From Synergistaceae bacterium (GTDB taxonomy: Bacteria; Synergistota; Synergistia; Synergistales; Synergistaceae): a DNA stretch of 10,276 nucleotides. Numbering within the stretch: position 1 is the stretch's first letter; each line of letters opens with the position of its first letter. The translations under genes and the position numbers were made by a program. The notes beneath the pieces are model-generated. The model did not search any database. It saw only the letters and a list, made by a program, of their open reading frames with translations, and had not been told where the DNA came from. This document shows, piece after piece, positions 6,969 through 10,276 of the stretch. Location: contig JAISLO010000259.1 in the NCBI GenBank assembly GCA_031290815.1, positions 1 to 10,276 of the forward strand, in the 5' to 3' direction.

Positions 6969-9692
6969 CTACAGGCCAACCCTGCCTATTCCGCTGATTA
7001 TGTGATCGATGACCTGGAACATCGTCGATATGTATTGCGAGGCGTAGTTGAAATTCTGGTTCATATCGACTACGGAGAGCATTTCCTCCTCGGTGTTGAC
7101 TCCCATGACTGAGATTCGCTGGGCGCTTATCTGCTCCGCCACGTAGTCCTGAGTCTTCAGCGCGGCGGCGGCGGACTTTCCAAACGCCCCGATCTCGGCC
7201 ACGAAATCGGCGTACACCGCGTTGAAGTCAGCCATGCCGCCCATGAAGAGCGTCGCCTGCTTCAGCTTCGCCAGGCTCAGCGCGTTCGTGCCGTCCATAC
7301 TGCCGAGAGATTCGCCAAGGCCGCCGCCCGACGCGGACGCTATCCTGCGCTGGTCGGACATGACGAGACCGTCTACCTTGAGTTTTCCGAACGCTCCGTA
7401 TGGGCCTGTGATCGCGTCGAAGAACGCCATCCCCGTGACGTTATCGTATCCGCCGCTGGCGTCGCTTGTCCCGTAACCGGAGTAGTGTATGGCGTTAAAG
7501 TGGGTGGCGAGCTGATACGCCATCTCGTCGAACGTATCGGTCTGCGCCAGCAGAACGTCGTCCCTGAGCTTCAGGTTGGCGAATATCTCGCCCTTCGTGA
7601 GGTGATGCCTCACGATTATCGTCGTCTTTCCCTCACCCTTCAGGGATACCCGGATGCCGGGGTAGATATCCGACATCTCCGATGCCCACGCCTCCCCGCC
7701 CGGAACGATGTAGCGCGCGCTCTTGAAGTCGTTGGCGGAGGACAGGTACTCCTTGCCGTCCATGCTCACGTAAGCGTCGTCTACGAATACGTCGCCTCCC
7801 TCGGTGTAGCGGTTTATCACGACGTCGTTCTGTCTGTCGAGCTGAATGTAACTGACGGCGTTCGTCTGCGGCGAAGAGCCCGGGATATCCTCGACGAGCC
7901 CCAGCACCCTCGCCATGTTCATCTCGTTCACGTTGCCGCCGCACACCTTGCCTGACAGGACGTTTATCCTGTTGGCCTCTCCCGCGACGTTGCTCGTTAC
8001 GCACAGGAAGTAGCCGCCGTCAGGGCTGCGCTCGACCGACGCGTGCACCCACTGCTCCGGCGAACTGGGCGGCGTGTTCGGCGGGTATGTCGTATATGGG
8101 ACGTAGTTGTTCGGAATGCCGTCGTTGTCGGCGACCTCGATGATCTCGGCCCTGTCGAACATGTACGCGTTGTTTATCTTGTTAGCGATGGTCTGGAGCG
8201 AATCGCCGGCCTCGACGTTTATCACGACTATGGGGTTCTCGTTCGCCAGGCCGGACGAGCGCATCAGTTCGCCCGTCATGTCCGATATCGAGAGGACATG
8301 TCCGTTCTGTCCCTCCAGCACGAGAGTGCCGGAGTCCCAGAACTCGCCAGGGGCCCTGACGTACGCTCCGTAGTTATTATTTATAAATGTACCGAGATCA
8401 TTCACCGATACATTGCCCGCAGTGCCAATTGAAGCCGGAGTCACTCCGCGGTTGTCGCTTATTTCCCATTGAGTGGCATTCCACGTCAGCGAGATCGTGC
8501 TCTCGAAGTCGCCCGCCGCGATGCGGAACGTGTAGAACTCGCGGTCTCCTGGCCCTGGCGCGCCGAGGATTTTGCCGAACCCCGGAGGATTGGCCTCGTA
8601 CACCTGACTGTAGGCCCTGACGCCCCGCGAGCCCACCTGAAGGGCAAACGACCCTGAGAGCGGCGCGAGGGAATCGTTAGGGCTGAGGACGTTGTCGATC
8701 CTCTCTCCTCCGGCGCTCTGTCCCAGGGCGTGGCCTACTGTCCAGTACATCTCGTCCGCCGTGCGGATGACGTCCAGTTCATGGGTCCCGTTGATGGAGC
8801 AGCTTCCCTCCGTCACGCGCAGGTCGTCGGCGTAGGTCTCTATGATCACCTGAGCCGCGTCGGGGTTGCTGGTTATGTCGTATTGGTTGTATTCGATCTG
8901 AACGTCGAAATAGCCCTTGTTGGCCGGGTTTTCAACTAAGATCAGGTGGCGTGTGTTCGTCCCCTGGACGACGAGCTTGCCGTTTATGGCGATCTTGTAG
9001 TCGCCGTCCGTCTCGTCGCGGGAGGTTCCGACCTCCGCGCCGGTCAGGGCGACCAGCTTGTCGGCCAGGAGATCGCGCCGGTCAAGGAGGGAGTTGGGCT
9101 CTCCTCCCGCCACTCGGACGTCGAGTATCGCCTTGTTGAGCACGGCGATCTGATCTATGTACGAGTTGGCGTCGGTCACGAGGTCCCTTACGTTTCCGTT
9201 CAGCTCGGCCCTGTAGCCGTCGTAGACGGACGACAAATCGGACGTGAATTTGGCGAGCGTGTCGGCCTCCAGCAGAAACGCGTTGCGGACGGCGCTGTCT
9301 GAGGGCGCTTTATGGACCTCTTCGAGCCCGGTCCAGAAGGAGTCGAGAACTGCGTTGAAGCCCTTCTGGTTGACGCTCACTATGAACTTCTCGACGCGCA
9401 GCACTCCGTTCGCCATCGTCTTCCAATACGCCTGCTCGGTGGTCGTGCGGCGCATCTGCGCGTCGAGGAACATGCTGCGCATCCTGTCTATGGATGTTAT
9501 CTCGACACCTGTCCCGAGACGGCTGTATTTCGGGATGGTCGACAGCGCGTCCGAGGCTTGCTTGCTCACGGCCAGACGGCTGTAGCCCTCCTTGTCGGTG
9601 TTGCTGATGTTTATCCCCGCCGTCTCCATTCCCTTTTTGAAGTACTCTACCGCTCTGCGTCCCGTCTCTATTCCGTGATATGTGCTGACCAT
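6969..9692 (-). CDS. flgK: FlgK-family hook-filament junction protein 1, long and divergent paralog (907 aa)
   Basis: FlgK is the first junction protein, exported through the flagellar type III apparatus and placed on top of the hook. The N-terminal D0 helix is recognisable: GMETAGINISNTDKEGYSR at residues 21-39 corresponds to the family pattern with N-A-N-T-x-G-Y-x-R. It is followed by GTGVEITSIDRMRSMFLDAQ and, further on, by NSLLDRRDLLADKLVALTGA, a FlgK hallmark. NAIHYSGYG matches the family's late His-Gly loop. The C-terminus (861-907) keeps VMGVNTEEEM but then reads VVDMNQNFNYASQYIS, where FlgK normally has RFQQAY or similar. Enteric FlgK is about 550 aa; the extra length lies in the middle and includes two IN-type modules (residues 385-602). 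No signal peptide, as expected for this export route. It has strong similarity to the next gene. FlgN, encoded upstream, is the likely chaperone. Family call is firm; whether this is the main FlgK or an accessory one is open. Confidence 0.9.
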   Translation of the reverse strand: MVSTYHGIETGRRAVEYFKKGMETAGINISNTDKEGYSRLAVSKQASDALSTIPKYSRLGTGVEITSIDRMRSMFLDAQMRRTTTEQAYWKTMANGVLRVEKFIVSVNQKGFNAVLDSFWTGLEEVHKAPSDSAVRNAFLLEADTLAKFTSDLSSVYDGYRAELNGNVRDLVTDANSYIDQIAVLNKAILDVRVAGGEPNSLLDRRDLLADKLVALTGAEVGTSRDETDGDYKIAINGKLVVQGTNTRHLILVENPANKGYFDVQIEYNQYDITSNPDAAQVIIETYADDLRVTEGSCSINGTHELDVIRTADEMYWTVGHALGQSAGGERIDNVLSPNDSLAPLSGSFALQVGSRGVRAYSQVYEANPPGFGKILGAPGPGDREFYTFRIAAGDFESTISLTWNATQWEISDNRGVTPASIGTAGNVSVNDLGTFINNNYGAYVRAPGEFWDSGTLVLEGQNGHVLSISDMTGELMRSSGLANENPIVVINVEAGDSLQTIANKINNAYMFDRAEIIEVADNDGIPNNYVPYTTYPPNTPPSSPEQWVHASVERSPDGGYFLCVTSNVAGEANRINVLSGKVCGGNVNEMNMARVLGLVEDIPGSSPQTNAVSYIQLDRQNDVVINRYTEGGDVFVDDAYVSMDGKEYLSSANDFKSARYIVPGGEAWASEMSDIYPGIRVSLKGEGKTTIIVRHHLTKGEIFANLKLRDDVLLAQTDTFDEMAYQLATHFNAIHYSGYGTSDASGGYDNVTGMAFFDAITGPYGAFGKLKVDGLVMSDQRRIASASGGGLGESLGSMDGTNALSLAKLKQATLFMGGMADFNAVYADFVAEIGAFGKSAAAALKTQDYVAEQISAQRISVMGVNTEEEMLSVVDMNQNFNYASQYISTMFQVIDHIISGIGRVGL
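7887..8228 (-). repeat. IN-type module K1b inside flgK1
   Basis: Residues 489-602 carry DSLQTIANKINNAY, a Pro-rich insertion (YPPNTPPSSPEQWVHASV), a strand pair around GGYFLCVTSNVAGEANRI, and closing ARVLGLVED. The IN helix and the terminal LGL are the module signature. The same module with the same Pro-rich insertion occurs in flgK2 (5106-5414). Confidence 0.6.
8229..8540 (-). repeat. IN-type module K1a inside flgK1
   Basis: Residues 385-488 begin with FRIAAGDFE and contain VNDLGTFINNNYGAYVRA, then SGTLVLEGQNGHVLSIS, ending near SSGLANENPI. This is the order seen in the FlgL modules: helix with IN, Ala strand, G.L.L strand, second strand, closing Gly. Part of the coding DNA (about 8371-8420) is AT-rich for this gene. 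The boundaries are judged by eye. Confidence 0.55.
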
Positions 9693-9698
9693 CGAAAC

Positions 9699-9705
9699 TC
9701 CTCCC
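9699..9705 (-). promoter_or_regulatory. Ribosome binding site of flgK1
   Basis: GGGAGGA ends six bases before the ATG at 9692. This fixes the start. An in-frame TTG at 9707 lies at the edge of the Shine-Dalgarno sequence itself and has no good site of its own, so it is not used. Confidence 0.85.
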
Positions 9706-9761
9706 AATGCGGGTCTGCCATCCTTGGAATATTCGCTCCTCTGTAAGCGCGTCCTGACCGC

Positions 9762-9800
9762 AAAAAAATAACCAGAAAACGAAATTCGTCTCCCTGGTTA
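9762..9800 (-). terminator. Intrinsic-terminator-like hairpin with U7 tract upstream of flgK1
   Basis: On the minus strand TAACCAG (9800-9794) pairs perfectly with CTGGTTA (9775-9769). Inside, wobble pairs and an ACG/CGT pair can extend the helix toward a small AATTT loop. Seven T residues (9768-9762) follow at once, as in a rho-independent terminator. The stem is weak in GC, so efficiency is uncertain. Read from the plus strand there is no T-run, so it acts only on minus-strand transcription, that is, on transcripts arriving from flgN. The left arm sits just after the -10 box of the sigma28-like promoter. A transcript starting near 9794 would lack most of that arm and should escape termination. 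Confidence 0.5.
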
Positions 9801-9828
9801 GTATCGACAGTATGAGATCAAAACTTTT
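9801..9828 (-). promoter_or_regulatory. Sigma28 (FliA/SigD)-like flagellar promoter
   Basis: On the minus strand the upstream box AAAAGTTT (9828-9821) matches the sigma28 -35 consensus TAAAGTTT at 7 of 8 positions. The downstream box GTCGATAC (9808-9801) matches GCCGATAA at 6 of 8. The 12-base spacer equals a 16-base gap when counted from the four-base TAAA core, inside the 14-16 range known for SigD promoters. Sigma28 drives late flagellar genes such as flgK and flgL once the hook is complete and FlgM is exported, so the location fits. The predicted start point is near 9794, leaving a leader of about 100 bases. The site is assigned by eye. Confidence 0.6.
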
Positions 9829-9943
9829 GGGGTTGAGCTGGTTAAATGACCAACATTGTGGTGTTTTTGTCCGGAAGCGGATTATGAAGGGTCTGATTTT
9901 ATGTCGGGAATCATGAATGATAAAGATCTTAAACCTTGATGGA

Positions 9944-9963
9944 GCCCGCATTCCAAAACGGGC
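9944..9963. repeat. Small inverted repeat, 5-bp stem
   Basis: GCCCG at 9944-9948 pairs with CGGGC at 9959-9963 across a 10-base loop. It repeats the geometry of the hairpin about 40 bases away, which also has a 10-base loop. No T-run follows. A stem this short can arise by chance, so I only record it. Confidence 0.25.
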
Positions 9964-9988
9964 AATTCTGTTTCACGGATAGCAGGCT

Positions 9989-10012
9989 GTCTCGGAATGA
10001 CAAACCCGAGAC
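9989..10012. repeat. Inverted repeat, 7-bp stem, possible intergenic repeat remnant
   Basis: GTCTCGG at 9989-9995 pairs perfectly with CCGAGAC at 10006-10012 across a 10-base loop. No T-run follows on either strand, so it does not look like an intrinsic terminator. On the minus strand the right half reads TGTCATTCCGAGACAGCCT. A core like GTCATTCCGAG recalls an intergenic repeat theme I remember from several bacterial genomes, but that is recollection only. It may equally be a simple mRNA 3' hairpin of flgN. Confidence 0.4.
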
Positions 10013-10048
10013 GCCGGATCACTCATATATATTTTATTCCGCGCTCTG

Positions 10049-10276
10049 TTATATCCTCGTGTCGAACGTGCCAAGGGCTCCCGGGGAGATTAACTTTTCG
10101 CCGAGCCGCCGCCATTCGGTGATCAGCATTTCGTTCAATGTGCGGGCTTCGTTCATCAGCCGGGATAAAATGGACATTTCGACCTTCAGCTTTTTAACGG
10201 TCTCAATCAGCTTCTTGGCTGACTCCTCCAGCACCCCCGCTTCCTCAGGAGGGAGGGCCCCGATGATTTGCGAGAC
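10049..10276 (-). CDS. flgN: FlgN-like flagellar export chaperone, C-terminal part (5' end outside window)
   Basis: The minus-strand frame enters at the window edge already open and ends with TAA at 10049, giving the last 75 residues of a longer protein. FlgN-family proteins are usually about 140-160 aa, so roughly half may be visible. The piece is almost all predicted helix, rich in Lys, Glu and Leu, with a stretch ETVKKLKVEMSILSRL followed by NEARTLNEMLITEWRRL. The repeated Leu and Asn spacing is typical of the FlgN C-terminal helices that bind the C-terminal helix of FlgK or FlgL. No signal peptide or membrane segment is visible. FlgN keeps FlgK and FlgL unfolded in the cytosol and delivers them to the export apparatus. 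Placement directly upstream of flgK matches the common flgM-flgN-flgK-flgL order. A GTG at 10234 could start a 61-residue product, but the frame continues upstream of it, so it is probably internal. Identification rests on helix pattern and context, not on a diagnostic motif. Confidence 0.6.
   Translation of the reverse strand, partial: VSQIIGALPPEEAGVLEESAKKLIETVKKLKVEMSILSRLMNEARTLNEMLITEWRRLGEKLISPGALGTFDTRI

Larger units (their letters stand above)
9829..10048. other. Noncoding gap between flgN and the flgK promoter
   Basis: These 220 bases hold no credible gene. An AT-rich stretch follows the flgN stop (around 10024-10036). Two short inverted repeats lie at 9989-10012 and 9944-9963, and the rest has no recognisable element. 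Minus-strand frames here are short or run out of register into flgK1. The spacing is unusual because flgN and flgK are often closely packed. Together with the promoter and terminator downstream, it suggests that flgK-flgK-flgL is a separately controlled unit. Confidence 0.55.

Noticed and set aside
9693..9707. TTG start for flgK1 at 9707, giving 912 aa
   Set aside because: The TTG lies at the Shine-Dalgarno sequence of the ATG at 9692 and adds residues not seen in the FlgK family.
9672..9725. 17-codon leader peptide with ATG just upstream of flgK1 and overlapping its start
   Set aside because: No properly spaced ribosome binding site, and the overlap with the flgK1 Shine-Dalgarno sequence and start is more simply coincidental. 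No regulatory codon run is present.
9310..9951. Minus-strand frame of 213 codons starting in the flgN-flgK gap
   Set aside because: It overlaps flgK1 in another frame, is rich in Arg, Gln and Gly as shadow frames are, matches no family and would begin upstream of the promoter and terminator.
9944..10012. CRISPR repeats or a transposon end
   Set aside because: Only two unlike short hairpins, no regular spacing, no direct repeats or transposase.

Overview
The window is the distal part of a flagellar hook-filament junction operon. All four genes lie on the minus strand and read right to left: the 3' end of a probable flgN (export chaperone), two tandem flgK genes (907 and 937 aa), and a giant flgL. 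The flgL frame stays open from its start at 4115 to base 1 without a stop, at least 1371 codons, and its 3' end lies outside the window. I see no plus-strand gene; long plus-strand frames are antisense shadows of codon-biased genes.

Organism: an anaerobic diderm such as a member of Synergistota seems possible. The hints are a flgN-flgKK-flgL layout with oversized junction proteins, frequent ATA and AGG codons, mostly GC-rich coding sequence (65% in one hand-counted 60-base line) and strong GGAGG-type ribosome binding sites. This is a low-confidence inference; nothing here fixes the taxon.

Layout: 10276-10049 flgN tail; 10048-9693 a gap holding two small inverted repeats, a sigma28-like promoter (9828-9801) and an intrinsic-terminator-like hairpin with a U7 run (9800-9762); 9692-6969 flgK1; 6947-4134 flgK2; 4115-1 flgL. 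Gaps between the last three genes are 21 and 18 bases, so they look like one cotranscribed, translationally coupled unit.

How they work together: FlgN-type chaperones escort FlgK and FlgL to the flagellar export gate. FlgK then FlgL assemble between hook and flagellin filament. Here the conserved terminal helices of these proteins are kept, but the middles are greatly enlarged. The enlargement is largely a repeating unit of about 85-120 residues. It carries a Leu/Ile..IN helix, then A.L, then a G.L.L.S..G..F strand pair, and ends in LG(I/L/F)..G, resembling the flagellin hook IN (FIN) motif. I count two copies in each FlgK and about ten in the visible part of FlgL. The most unusual content is this shared, expanding module, the second and divergent FlgK, and a promoter whose predicted start point lies inside a terminator hairpin.
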